Part shown: positions 18,022 through 25,919 of the stretch, piece after piece | How positions within the stretch are numbered: the first letter of the stretch is position 1 | Layout: each line of letters starts with the position of its first letter | Assembly (NCBI RefSeq): GCF_001273955.1 | Contig: NZ_LIGI01000001.1 | Span: 4,304,837 to 4,348,369, forward strand | Origin: Bacillus sp. FJAT-27245 | GTDB taxonomy: Bacteria; Bacillota; Bacilli; Bacillales; Cytobacillaceae | Direction: 5' to 3' | DNA: 43,533 nt | Position numbers and translations under genes: made by a program | Notes under the pieces: model-generated | Databases searched by the model: none | What the model was told of the DNA's origin: nothing | The model's input: only the letters and a program-made list of their open reading frames with translations

Positions 18022-18211
18022 CAAGATACACTCTTTTCATATGTATTCACGGTTTTATTCTACCCAAGATTACTTTCTTCCTCAAAGACTTGGAAATTCA
18101 AGCACCAAACCTTTTCGCCAAAAAAAATTTTCCCAACCTCAATTATGTTTGCTAACTAACTTGCTGGATAAACAGAGAAGGTAAGAATTTCAAATCATTT
18201 AGGGGGTCCTT

Positions 18212-19546
18212 ATGAAAAAGTTCAAATTCCTTGTCCTGCTAGTTTTGCTTTTCACCCTGTTGAGCCCAACCTTTTTATCCCAGCCTAAAGCACTTGGCCT
18301 TACTGCCGAAGTAAGTCCTGCCATTGCAAAACTGCTAAACTCTACTTTATCGGACAATGATGCGGAAGCAATCATTACCTACAAAAAGGCTCCAGCCCTC
18401 TCGGACATCCAGCTTTTAAAGTCTCTGGGCTTTGAAACAAAAACATTCGAAAACCTGCCAATGGTCGCCGTAAAAGGGAAAATAGCAGCCCTGTCAGGCC
18501 TCCTTCTCTCATCCACGAACATTCTCTCAGTCTATGAAAACAAGGAGCTTCAGTACTTCCTTCGCGACAGCCGCCAGCTGATTGGCGCTGAATCGGTTTG
18601 GAACGACCTTGGCTATACCGGGAAGGGGGTCACCATCGCCGTTATTGACAGCGGCATTGATGCAACTCACCAAGATTTGCAATTCGGTGAAAAAGTTGTT
18701 CAGAACGTTAAATTTGTTGTCGGTAATCTATTTGGCAATTCACCGCTTTACCTTGAGAACGTTGTTAATACAGATACCTCTTCGGGACATGGGACACATG
18801 TAGCCGGAACGATTGCTGGCAGCGGTAAGGCGAGCACCGGCCTGTATAAAGGCGTGGCGCCAGATGCAAAGCTCGTCGGCCTGGGGGTAGGTGAAGGAAT
18901 CAACATCTTGTGGTCGCTTGAAGCGTTTGATTATGCTATCAAGAATAAAGACAAGTATGGAATTGATGTTATCAGCAACAGCTGGGGCACAACTGGTAAC
19001 TACTCACCGAACGACCCAATCAACGTAGCTTCGAAAACCGCCCACGATGCAGGGATGACAGTTGTTTTCGCAGCGGGCAATGAAGGCCCAGGCGATAATA
19101 CGTTGAACCCTTATTCGGCACCGCCATGGGTAATTAGTGTTGCTGCCGGCACAAAGGATAAGCGGCTGGCTGATTTCTCATCCCGCGGTGTGGAAGGTGA
19201 TGCGTTCCTTCATCCTGACATTACTGCTCCCGGAGTGGACATCGTTGCCGCCAGGTCTTCTACAGGCCTCGTCATGAATGTGCTCGGAACGACAACGGAC
19301 ATTTCGTATATTGACCCTGAGCATTTGCTCTTCTATACAACATCAAGCGGCACAAGCATGGCGGCTCCGCATATTTCCGGGGTCGTTGCCCTTATGAAGG
19401 AAGCAAAGCCGGATCTTACTCCGGAAGAGGCGCTGGAGTTTATGGTTCAAACCGCGGAGCCGATGCCTGCTTACCAATACCACGAAGTTGGCGCGGGCTA
19501 TGTAAACGCCTATGAAGCTGTGAAAAAAGCTTCTTCTGTACAGTAA
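18212..19546 (+). CDS. Secreted subtilisin-like serine protease (S8)
   Basis: This is a 444-aa secreted protease. The signal peptide is residues 1 to about 29 (KKFKFLVLLVLLFTLLSPTFLSQPKALG), followed by an inhibitor-type propeptide (about 30-120, TYKKAPALSDIQLLKSLGFETKTFENLPMVAVKG). The catalytic domain shows Asp146 in VIDSGID, His193 in SGHGTHVAGT, oxyanion Asn290 in FAAGNEGPG, and Ser382 in GTSMAAPHISG, so it should be active. An AGGGGG ribosome site precedes ATG 18212. It is a single gene with its own terminator and is likely to be an extracellular scavenging protease. Confidence 0.95.
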   Translation: MKKFKFLVLLVLLFTLLSPTFLSQPKALGLTAEVSPAIAKLLNSTLSDNDAEAIITYKKAPALSDIQLLKSLGFETKTFENLPMVAVKGKIAALSGLLLSSTNILSVYENKELQYFLRDSRQLIGAESVWNDLGYTGKGVTIAVIDSGIDATHQDLQFGEKVVQNVKFVVGNLFGNSPLYLENVVNTDTSSGHGTHVAGTIAGSGKASTGLYKGVAPDAKLVGLGVGEGINILWSLEAFDYAIKNKDKYGIDVISNSWGTTGNYSPNDPINVASKTAHDAGMTVVFAAGNEGPGDNTLNPYSAPPWVISVAAGTKDKRLADFSSRGVEGDAFLHPDITAPGVDIVAARSSTGLVMNVLGTTTDISYIDPEHLLFYTTSSGTSMAAPHISGVVALMKEAKPDLTPEEALEFMVQTAEPMPAYQYHEVGAGYVNAYEAVKKASSVQ

Positions 19547-19553
19547 AATGAAA

Positions 19554-19597
19554 AAGAACCCCGCCTGCTTATGTAGCAAGGCGGAGTTCTTTTTTTG
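19554..19597. terminator. Bidirectional terminator between subtilase and YhhQ-type genes
   Basis: AAGAACCCCGCCT pairs with AGGCGGAGTTCTT around a 12-base loop, with A5 before and T7 after the stem, between convergent genes. Confidence 0.88.
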
Positions 19598-20242
19598 TTA
19601 ATCAAGGGCAACCGCCCCGTTTTTTTCTCCATCTGTCCCCTCTTTTTTCCTAATGATTCCTACAAGAAGATACACAAGCGGGGTTACGGCAATCGAAGCA
19701 AAAAACTTAAAAATGTATTGGGTAATGATCAACGCCCCAAGCACAGCTGTCGGCACGACCCCGTAAAAGGCAATCCCGATGAAAATGGCCGTATCAACGA
19801 GCTGGCTTAGCATGGTTGAAGCATTGTTGCGGAGCCAGAGCTTTTTTTGCCCATGGCGGTTTTTCAATTTGTTGAAAACAAGAACATCGAGATTCTGGCT
19901 GATAGCATAGGAAATCAGGCTCGCGGCAATCACCCGGAAGCTTCCTCCCAAAATGGTTTCAAACGATTGCTGCTCTGAAAACACCGGTGCGGACGGCAAC
20001 GCGATTGTAGCCGCTATGAAAACCAGGGCGAGGATTTGCGTCATCAAACCAGCCTTGACAGTCCTCTGTGCCTGCTTTTTCCCGTAAACCTCGACAATTA
20101 CATCGATGATTGGATAAGTGAAAACATACACGATGACAGCCGCGGGCAGGATAGCATAATTGCCGATGCTGAATAGCTTAACAGCTACAACGTTCGCAAG
20201 GATCAATAGCCCGACGAACGCTCCATTCAAGTATAAAATCAT
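19598..20242 (-). CDS. Queuosine precursor transporter (YhhQ/VUT family)
   Basis: This 214-aa membrane protein (DUF165/VUT family) has about six segments. Recognisable parts are NGAFVGLLILANVVAVKLFSIG, VIVYVFTYPIIDVIVEVYGKKQAQRTV and NNASTMLSQLVDTAIFIGIAFYG. Family members import preQ0/preQ1. It lies 15 bases after queF and is therefore under the same preQ1 riboswitch, so it pairs salvage of the Q precursor with its reduction. Confidence 0.92.
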   Translation of the reverse strand: MILYLNGAFVGLLILANVVAVKLFSIGNYAILPAAVIVYVFTYPIIDVIVEVYGKKQAQRTVKAGLMTQILALVFIAATIALPSAPVFSEQQSFETILGGSFRVIAASLISYAISQNLDVLVFNKLKNRHGQKKLWLRNNASTMLSQLVDTAIFIGIAFYGVVPTAVLGALIITQYIFKFFASIAVTPLVYLLVGIIRKKEGTDGEKNGAVALD

Positions 20243-20257
20243 CTAGTTTGTCCCCTT

Positions 20258-20758
20258 TTACCTGTTGTCGATTTTTTCAGGGTAAAGGTCGTGGTTCATC
20301 AAGCGGAAATTGGCCATTTCCTCATACTTCGTCCCTGGTTTCCCATAATTGCACCACGGGTCGATGGAAATGCCTCCCCTTGGCGTAAACTTGCCCCAAA
20401 CCTCGATATAGCGAGGATCGAGCAGCTTAATCAGATCATTCATGATAATATTGACGCAATCCTCATGGAAATCGCCGTGGTTCCGGAAACTGAAAAGGTA
20501 AAGCTTGAGCGATTTGCTCTCCACAATTTTTTTATCCGGAATATACGAAATATACATCGTGGCAAAATCGGGCTGATTGGTCAGCGGGCACAAGCTTGTA
20601 AATTCAGGGCAATTGAATTTAACGAAATAGTCCCTGTTTGAATGGAGATTGTCGACTGCCTCCAAAACTTCCGGTGCATATTGAAACGCATATTTTGTCC
20701 CCTGGTTGCCCAATAGGGTTAAATCCTTCAAACCTTCCTCATGGCTTCGTCCAGACAT
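20258..20758 (-). CDS. queF: NADPH-dependent 7-cyano-7-deazaguanine reductase QueF
   Basis: This enzyme reduces preQ0 to preQ1 in queuosine biosynthesis. The 166 aa match the short, homodimeric type I QueF. The catalytic Cys57 sits in [15 protein letters not shown], and the QueF signature is [21 protein letters not shown] (80-100). The ribosome site AAGGGGG precedes ATG 20758 directly after a hairpin. It is the first gene of the operon with the YhhQ-type transporter. QueC, QueD and QueE are not in the window, so they are encoded elsewhere or precursor uptake is used. Confidence 0.96.
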   Translation of the reverse strand: MSGRSHEEGLKDLTLLGNQGTKYAFQYAPEVLEAVDNLHSNRDYFVKFNCPEFTSLCPLTNQPDFATMYISYIPDKKIVESKSLKLYLFSFRNHGDFHEDCVNIIMNDLIKLLDPRYIEVWGKFTPRGGISIDPWCNYGKPGTKYEEMANFRLMNHDLYPEKIDNR

Positions 20759-20770
20759 AAAAAAACCCCC

Positions 20771-20797
20771 TTGTAAAAGTATCCCGCCCTTTTACAA
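20771..20797 (-). other. Hairpin abutting the queF ribosome site
   Basis: CTTGTAAAAG and CTTTTACAAG pair around a roughly nine-base loop; the 3' arm runs straight into the GGGGG of the ribosome site, followed by T7. It could mask the site or act as a second weak terminator in addition to the riboswitch terminator. Confidence 0.5.
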
Positions 20798-20844
20798 GAG
20801 AGCCTCCGCCAATGAACCTGCTAAAAACAACGGAAATAACCAGT

Positions 20845-20874
20845 AAAAAAGCCATGTCCGATTATGGACATGGC
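20845..20874 (-). terminator. preQ1 riboswitch expression-platform terminator
   Basis: On the minus strand GCCATGTCC (20874-20866) pairs with GGACATGGC (20859-20851), followed by six U (20850-20845). It lies 17 bases after the aptamer. Confidence 0.9.
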
Positions 20875-20891
20875 TGATGGTCATGTATCCA

Positions 20892-20926
20892 TAGTTTTTT
20901 ATAGAGGGTATCAGCTATGAACCTCT
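20892..20926 (-). promoter_or_regulatory. preQ1-I riboswitch aptamer
   Basis: On the minus strand it reads AGAGGTTC, then ATAGCTGAT, then ACCCTCTATAAAAAACTA. This is the class I preQ1 aptamer: AGAGG/CCTCT stem P1, short loop containing the ligand-sensing C, and the A-rich tail that docks into the P1 groove. It is followed by an intrinsic terminator and then queF. Binding of preQ1 should end transcription of queF and the transporter gene. Confidence 0.95.
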
Positions 20927-20960
20927 CCCGTTAAGGCACGGGCATTCAATTCCTTTTCAT

Positions 20961-20989
20961 ATGTTACAGAAAAGGCGCGCATACGTCAA
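20961..20989 (-). promoter_or_regulatory. Sigma-A promoter of the queF operon
   Basis: TTGACG (20989-20984), 17-base spacer, TAACAT (20966-20961). The predicted start lies about 25-30 bases upstream of the preQ1 aptamer. Confidence 0.65.
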
Positions 20990-21010
20990 ACATATTTTTC
21001 CGGCAGAACG

Positions 21011-22891
21011 TTACACCATAATCTTGCAAATATCATTCGTAAATTCGACCGGATCCTGGACCGGCAGCCCCTCAATCAGGAGCGCCTGGTTGTAAAGCAG
21101 GTTCGTATAAAGGGCCAGCTTCTCCTTGTCCTTCCCGAGCGCATCCTTCAACGACTGGAACACTTCATGGTTCGGGTTGATCTCAAGGATTTTCTCCGCC
21201 TTTACGTCCTGGCTGTTCGGCATCTGGCGGAGGATTTTTTCCATTTCGATTGTCAGGTCGCCTTCGCTTGCCAGGCAGACCGGATGGGACTTGAGGCGCT
21301 TGGAAACCCTCACATCCTTTACTTTTCCGGAAAGAACGTCCTTCATCGCATCAAACAGCTCTTTGTTTTCCTCTGCTTCGGTCTCGGCTTCCTTCTTTTC
21401 CTCTTCCGATTCAATCCCGAGGTCGCCGCTTGCAATCGACTTGAATTCCTTTTCCTTGTAATTCATCAGCATACGGATTGCGAACTCATCGATATCCTCA
21501 GTGAAGTAAAGGATTTCATATCCCTTATCCGAAACAAGCTCGGCCTGAGGAAGCTTTTCGAGGCGTTCAACCGATTCACCGGCCGCATAGTAAATATACT
21601 TCTGCTCCTCCGGCATCCGCGACACATACTCGTCGAGCGTAACTAGCTTCTTCTCTTTTGACGAATAAAACATTAACAGGTCCTGAAGGGTTTCCTTATG
21701 TGCGCCAAAATCGCTGTACACGCCATACTTCAGCTGGCGTCCGAATGATTCATAGAATTTTTCATACTTCTCGCGGTCGTCCTTCAGGAGGGCAAGCAGC
21801 TCGCTCTTAATCTTCTTGCTGATATTCTTGGCAATCAGCTTCAGCTGGCGATCATGCTGCAGCATTTCCCTCGAAATGTTCAACGACAAATCCTCGGAGT
21901 CAACCATCCCTTTTACAAAGCTGAAATGGTCAGGAAGCAAATCCGCGCACTTGTTCATAATCAGGACGCCGTTGGAATACAGCTCCAGACCCTTTTCGAA
22001 TTCCTTCGAGTAGTAATCGAACGGGATGTTTTCTGGGATGAACAGGATCGCATTATAGCGGACAGCCCCATCGACGCTTATATGGATATGTTTCAGCGGC
22101 TTGTCGAAACCATAATGCTTTTCGTTGTAAAAATTCGTATAATCATCGTCCGTCAGCTCGCTCTTGTTCTTTCTCCAAATCGGCACCATGCTGTTGACAG
22201 TCTGCTCTTCCTGGACAGTCTCCCACTCGTCATCGCTGCCTTCTTTTTTCCTGCTTGTGCTGACGTCCATTTTAATCGGATAGCGGATGAAGTCGGAGTA
22301 TTTCTTGACAATTGACTTCAGGCTGTATTCCTCAAGGAACTCGTCGTATTGCTCGTCTTCGGTATTTTCTTTTATTTTTAAAAGTACTTCCGTGCCCACG
22401 CCATCCTTTTCGGCCGGCTCAATCGTGTATCCGTCCGCACCGGTGGACTCCCACTTGTACGCCTCATCGCTGCCAAGCGCTTTGCTGATCACGGTCACGA
22501 CATCGGCAACCATAAAGGCCGCATAGAATCCGACCCCGAATTGGCCGATAATGTCATAGCCATCCTTAAGGTCGGTTTCTTTTTTAAACGCAAGCGAGCC
22601 GCTTTTCGCAATCGTCCCGAGATTCGTTTCCAACTCTTCCTTCGTCATCCCGATCCCGGTATCGATAATCTTCAAAGTCCGGTTTTCTTTGTCCGCAACA
22701 ATCTTTATGTAGTAATTCTCTTTATCAAAAACAAGCGAATCATCTGTCAGCGCTTTGTAGTAAATCTTGTCGATTGCATCGCTCGAATTGGAAATCAGTT
22801 CGCGCAAAAACACTTCCCGCTTTGTATAAATGGAGTTGATCATCATTTCCAAAAGCCTTTTCGACTCGGCCTGGAACTGCTTCTTTTCCAT
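21011..22891 (-). CDS. htpG: Chaperone HtpG (Hsp90)
   Basis: This is the bacterial Hsp90, an ATP-driven cytosolic chaperone. The 626 aa match the normal HtpG length. N-terminal GHKL ATPase motifs: [30 protein letters not shown], and [15 protein letters not shown]. The middle domain has [17 protein letters not shown]. The start at 22891 follows AAAGGGGAT; the longer open frame (to 22921) lacks a site and would run towards the operator. A perfect CIRCE operator sits 38 bases upstream of the start, implying HrcA control. Confidence 0.97.
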   Translation of the reverse strand: MEKKQFQAESKRLLEMMINSIYTKREVFLRELISNSSDAIDKIYYKALTDDSLVFDKENYYIKIVADKENRTLKIIDTGIGMTKEELETNLGTIAKSGSLAFKKETDLKDGYDIIGQFGVGFYAAFMVADVVTVISKALGSDEAYKWESTGADGYTIEPAEKDGVGTEVLLKIKENTEDEQYDEFLEEYSLKSIVKKYSDFIRYPIKMDVSTSRKKEGSDDEWETVQEEQTVNSMVPIWRKNKSELTDDDYTNFYNEKHYGFDKPLKHIHISVDGAVRYNAILFIPENIPFDYYSKEFEKGLELYSNGVLIMNKCADLLPDHFSFVKGMVDSEDLSLNISREMLQHDRQLKLIAKNISKKIKSELLALLKDDREKYEKFYESFGRQLKYGVYSDFGAHKETLQDLLMFYSSKEKKLVTLDEYVSRMPEEQKYIYYAAGESVERLEKLPQAELVSDKGYEILYFTEDIDEFAIRMLMNYKEKEFKSIASGDLGIESEEEKKEAETEAEENKELFDAMKDVLSGKVKDVRVSKRLKSHPVCLASEGDLTIEMEKILRQMPNSQDVKAEKILEINPNHEVFQSLKDALGKDKEKLALYTNLLYNQALLIEGLPVQDPVEFTNDICKIMV

Positions 22892-22928
22892 AAGAATATC
22901 CCCTTTCCAGTGCATGTCCACAACTATT

Positions 22929-22955
22929 TTAGCACTCTTGTTTCAAGAGTGCTAA
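22929..22955. promoter_or_regulatory. CIRCE operator (HrcA binding site) upstream of htpG
   Basis: TTAGCACTC (22929-22937), nine-base spacer, GAGTGCTAA (22947-22955): a perfect match to the CIRCE consensus. It lies between a TTGACA promoter and htpG, positioned in the early transcribed region as for groESL and dnaK operons. Confidence 0.97.
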
Positions 22956-22965
22956 TCTCACTAAA

Positions 22966-22995
22966 TATTTATCATACAGGTTTGAAAATTGTCAA
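22966..22995 (-). promoter_or_regulatory. Sigma-A promoter of htpG
   Basis: A perfect TTGACA at 22995-22990 with ATAAAT at 17 bases (22972-22967) or TAAATA at 18 bases as the -10 box. Transcription would start at or just before the CIRCE element. Confidence 0.7.
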
Positions 22996-23052
22996 TAAAT
23001 TATTTGGAAATCGACCGTTTTTCATCATTTTAGCAAGGTGGATATACAGCCG

Positions 23053-23787
23053 TTACTGCACTGCCCTTACAAACACCTGAATTATGAGAGCGACTGTGGC
23101 GACACGCAGGATTGGTTTTACAAATTGCGGTTTCAGTTTTTCGGCAATCCGGACGCCCAGCTGCGCGCCAGTTACCGATCCGAGCATAAGCGCGAGCGTC
23201 ATCGGCCAAATGATTTTTCCCGAAGCGATGTACATCGCCGCCGCCCCGATGCAGCTTGAAAAAGTGGCCAGCCGCACAAACCCGACTGCGCGAAGATAGG
23301 AAATGTTCAAATATCCGAACAGATATAGCATCAACGTGCCTTGGCCCGGGCCAAAAAGGCCATCATATATGCCAATTCCGTACAGTCCTGGCAGGCTGAC
23401 TTTGTTTATCTTCAACTTTGCGTTCCCCATGAAACTTCCTTTTCCAATAAAAGATGTTATAAAGGCAAAGGTTAATAGAATAAGGGCAAGGAGCATCATC
23501 TTATCAGCGGGTATCCTTGTAGCTAGAAATCCACCGCTCATCCCTCCCAAAATGCTAACCGGAATAATCCAATACGCTTCCTTCCATGTAACCCGTTTCG
23601 TTCGGTAGAGATGGAAAAAGCTTGAGAACGAACTGACTGTATTGGATACTTTATTCGCCCCAATTGCCGAGTGTGCAGGCATGCCAAGCAGAAGCATCAT
23701 CGGAAGGCTAATCAATCCGCCTCCCCCTGCCAAAGTACCAATTGTCGTCGCACATATACCGGTAAGGAAAATTATAATATATTCCAA
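23053..23787 (-). CDS. TauE/SafE-family membrane transporter
   Basis: This is a polytopic protein of about 244 aa. It shows the family repeat IIFLTGICATTIGTLAGGGGLISLPMMLLLGMPAHSAIGANKVSNT and a second half beginning GIGIYDGLFGPGQGTLMLYLFGYLNISYLRAVGFVR. Such proteins are proposed anion (sulfite, sulfonate, sulfoacetate) exporters or importers; the substrate is unknown here. A GTG at 23796 sits directly on the GGAAAGGGG site, too close for a start. TTG at 23787, eight bases from it, is the better start. No sulfur gene is adjacent. Confidence 0.88.
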   Translation of the reverse strand: MEYIIIFLTGICATTIGTLAGGGGLISLPMMLLLGMPAHSAIGANKVSNTVSSFSSFFHLYRTKRVTWKEAYWIIPVSILGGMSGGFLATRIPADKMMLLALILLTFAFITSFIGKGSFMGNAKLKINKVSLPGLYGIGIYDGLFGPGQGTLMLYLFGYLNISYLRAVGFVRLATFSSCIGAAAMYIASGKIIWPMTLALMLGSVTGAQLGVRIAEKLKPQFVKPILRVATVALIIQVFVRAVQ

Positions 23788-23796
23788 TTCAACCAC

Positions 23797-24310
23797 CCCT
23801 TTCCTTTAGTGTAGTGCAGAAATTCACTTAAATAAATTTTATTGTTTTTATAGTAAAGCATAAGTTTTTCTTATTGAATTTGTCGAATGTTGCAAGAATA
23901 TAGGGAAGCAGAAAAGAACAGTAGAGAGGAAGAAAAATGATTGCGGGATAAGTTACAGAGGGTAGACTCAGACTCAAAACGAAGAAATAGTGGAGCCGCT
24001 CTCCAAATCTGGGGCCAATTCGGACATAGAGGTTTGGTTCTGATAACTGCATTTGTTTTCCGAATCCCTTGGGGTACTATGGTGATTTAACCGATGTTTG
24101 GACAGTAAGGTAAATTCCCAAGACGCCCATGTCCAAAGATGCCTTATGTTTGGATAGCAAAATGAATTATAAAGAGGCGGGTGTCCCCAAATCAGTGACA
24201 AAACGGAAAAAGAGGACCAAAAAGCAAGTCTTTGTTCGGATCCCGGAGTAGTTTGGACACAAAGAGTGTCAAAGGGATTTGTGCCCGAAGGCGAAACTGC
24301 CCCGAAAATC
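23797..24310. other. 514-base gene-free stretch with recurring gtttggac-type words
   Basis: I see no gene here. Words such as tttggac/gtccaaa recur (about 24097, 24136, 24150, 24250), mixed with ggggcc/ggtgtcc tracts. The minus-strand frame 23974-24402 is open by chance: it has no ribosome site, runs through the terminator of the purine permease gene and into its end. The composition suggests an intergenic dispersed repeat or the remnant of one rather than a protein gene. Confidence 0.4.
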
Positions 24311-24357
24311 AAAAAAGCCCGCCCCGGCATGCTCGAAAGCAGCCGGGTAACAGGCTT
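24311..24357 (-). terminator. Terminator of the first purine permease gene
   Basis: AAGCC and CCCGGC pair with GCCGG(GG) and GGGCTT around a large loop; on the minus strand six U follow (A-run 24311-24316). It overlaps the stop codon. Confidence 0.8.
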
Positions 24358-25639
24358 AGGAAAAGAAGTACAACTGAACCGCAAACAGGATTCCAAATAC
24401 ATAAATAAGCGCGTGGACGTTCCTGCCCTTTCCGCTTACGAGCTTGATAATCGGATACGTGATAAATCCTAGGGCAATCCCTGTTGCGATGCTTGAAGTC
24501 AGCGGCATGGCAAGAATGGTGATGAAAGCAGGGAAAGCTTCATCGAGTTCACGCCAATTGATTTTCGCAAGCCCCTCCATCATGTAGCAGCCTACGATAA
24601 TCAGGGCAGGCGCCGTAATTGCCGGCAAGGACGCAATCGCCGATACGAGCGGCGAGAAGAACATTGCAGCAAGCATAAGCGCGCCGGCAGTCAAAGCTGT
24701 TAGCCCGGAACGTCCGCCTGCCGCAACACCGGTTGTCGACTCGATATATGCGGTAGATGGGCTCGTCCCAAGTGCCGCACCGACCGTAGTGGCAACGGCA
24801 TCTGCGCTTAGGGCCGCTCGTGCCCTCGGCAGCTTTCCATTTTTCATAAAACCTGCCTGCTCGGTCACTCCTATCAGTGTTCCCGTTGTATCAAAGAGTG
24901 TTACCAACAGGAACGCAAACACAACCGTAAACAAGCCATGCGAAAAGACGCCGGACAGATCCATATCGAAGAAAACAAGCGATGGCGGTGCCGACACAAC
25001 ACCGTCCAGTTTAAGCATACCCATGAAATACCCGATGACCGCTGTCACAAGCATCCCGATAAACAGCGCGCCCTTCACCTTGCGCGCAAGCAAAATCAAG
25101 GTTACAAAAAGGCCAACAATCGATAAAATCGTACCCGCGTTATGAAGATTGCCTATTGATACCAACGTTTCCTTATTTCCGGCCACAATGCCCGCCATCT
25201 TCAGCCCGAGAAAGGCAATGAACAAGCCAATCCCCGAAGTAATTGCGTGCTTAAGCGACTCCGGAATTGATTCAATCAACATTTCCCGCAGTTTCGTTAA
25301 CGACAGCAGCAGGAACAGCACTCCTGCCAAAAAAACTGTCCCGAATACGATTTGGTAGCTGACGCCCTGTGTTGCGACAACGCTGGCAAAATAAGCATTC
25401 AGCCCCATGCCCGGCGCAATCGCAATCGGATAATTGGCAAACAGGGCCATAATCACCGTCCCGATTACCGCGGCAATAATCGTTGCCATGAATACCTGGT
25501 TGAACGGAACACCCGCGGAGGATAGGATGGCGGGGTTTACAACAATAATATACGCCATGGCCATAAATGTCGTCATGCCCGCCACGACTTCAGTCTTAGC
25601 GTTTGTATTTAATTCCTTTAGTTTAAAAAGGCGTTCCAT
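24356..25639 (-). CDS. Purine permease, AzgA/NCS2 type (PbuG-like)
   Basis: This is a 427-aa, roughly 12-13-segment transporter for hypoxanthine/guanine-type purines. Family marks: MERLFKLKELNTNAKTEVVAGMTTFMAMAYIIVVNP at the N-terminus, IAIAPGMGLNAYFA, and ALGTSPSTAYIESTTGVAAGGRSGLTAL. The start is ATG 25639 because AGGAGGC precedes it; an upstream in-frame ATG at 25705 would overlap the promoter -10 box. It has its own TTGACT/TATTAT promoter with a PurR-box-like sequence next to it. No guanine riboswitch is visible in the short leader. Confidence 0.92.
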   Translation of the reverse strand: MERLFKLKELNTNAKTEVVAGMTTFMAMAYIIVVNPAILSSAGVPFNQVFMATIIAAVIGTVIMALFANYPIAIAPGMGLNAYFASVVATQGVSYQIVFGTVFLAGVLFLLLSLTKLREMLIESIPESLKHAITSGIGLFIAFLGLKMAGIVAGNKETLVSIGNLHNAGTILSIVGLFVTLILLARKVKGALFIGMLVTAVIGYFMGMLKLDGVVSAPPSLVFFDMDLSGVFSHGLFTVVFAFLLVTLFDTTGTLIGVTEQAGFMKNGKLPRARAALSADAVATTVGAALGTSPSTAYIESTTGVAAGGRSGLTALTAGALMLAAMFFSPLVSAIASLPAITAPALIIVGCYMMEGLAKINWRELDEAFPAFITILAMPLTSSIATGIALGFITYPIIKLVSGKGRNVHALIYVFGILFAVQLYFFS

Positions 25640-25704
25640 GATTGCCTCCTGTAAAATTCCACTCCACAAAGGAAGGAAAAATTTGTTTTTTAGAACCACA
25701 TGCA

Positions 25705-25733
25705 ATAATACACAGATATTAAATTCAAGTCAA
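25705..25733 (-). promoter_or_regulatory. Sigma-A promoter of the PbuG-like gene
   Basis: TTGACT (25733-25728), exact 17-base spacer, TATTAT (25710-25705). It lies about 65 bases from the start codon. Confidence 0.8.
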
Positions 25734-25738
25734 TACCC

Positions 25739-25751
25739 AATGTTCGTGTTT
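25739..25751 (-). promoter_or_regulatory. PurBox-like sequence (PurR) next to the -35 box
   Basis: The minus strand reads AAACACGAACATT, matching about 11 of 13 positions of the Bacillus PurBox AWWWCCGAACWWT. Only one of the usual two inverted boxes is evident, so PurR control is tentative but fits a purine permease. Confidence 0.4.
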
Positions 25752-25816
25752 TCGCGTCCTTTTTGGTTCCTTTCATATGAAAAACAAAAGCTTATTTTAT
25801 TATTGGTGACAAAAAT

Positions 25817-25850
25817 AAAAAAACAGCCGTGCAAACTCGGCTGTCTATTT
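25817..25850. terminator. Bidirectional terminator between the two purine permease genes
   Basis: ACAGCCG (25823-25829) pairs with CGGCTGT (25838-25844), with A7 before the stem and a T-run after it, so it can end transcription on the minus strand (second permease gene) and on the plus strand. Confidence 0.8.
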
Positions 25851-25857
25851 TTAACAT

Positions 25858-25919
25858 AAAGTCCTCCAAAAGGACTTCGCTCAAGTCCCAAACGGCGTTA
25901 AACGGGCGCTTCCGCTTTT
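25858..25919. repeat. Possible dispersed intergenic repeat
   Basis: Right after the second permease stop the minus strand reads AAAAGCGGAAGCGCC, a TTTAACGCCG segment, GGGACTTGAGCGAAGTCC and a short AAGTCC/GGACTT hairpin (25859-25876). It resembles short repeats that begin AAAAGCGGAAGCGCC in intergenic regions of various Bacillus genomes (from memory). Only one copy lies in this window, so repeat status cannot be shown here. Confidence 0.35.

Noticed and set aside
22541-23080. 179-codon plus-strand frame over the htpG start and CIRCE element
   Set aside because: It overlaps htpG and its operator, with no ribosome site and no recognisable domain.
23974-24402. 142-codon minus-strand frame
   Set aside because: It crosses the terminator and the 3' end of the purine permease gene, has no ribosome site, and shows no protein-like pattern.
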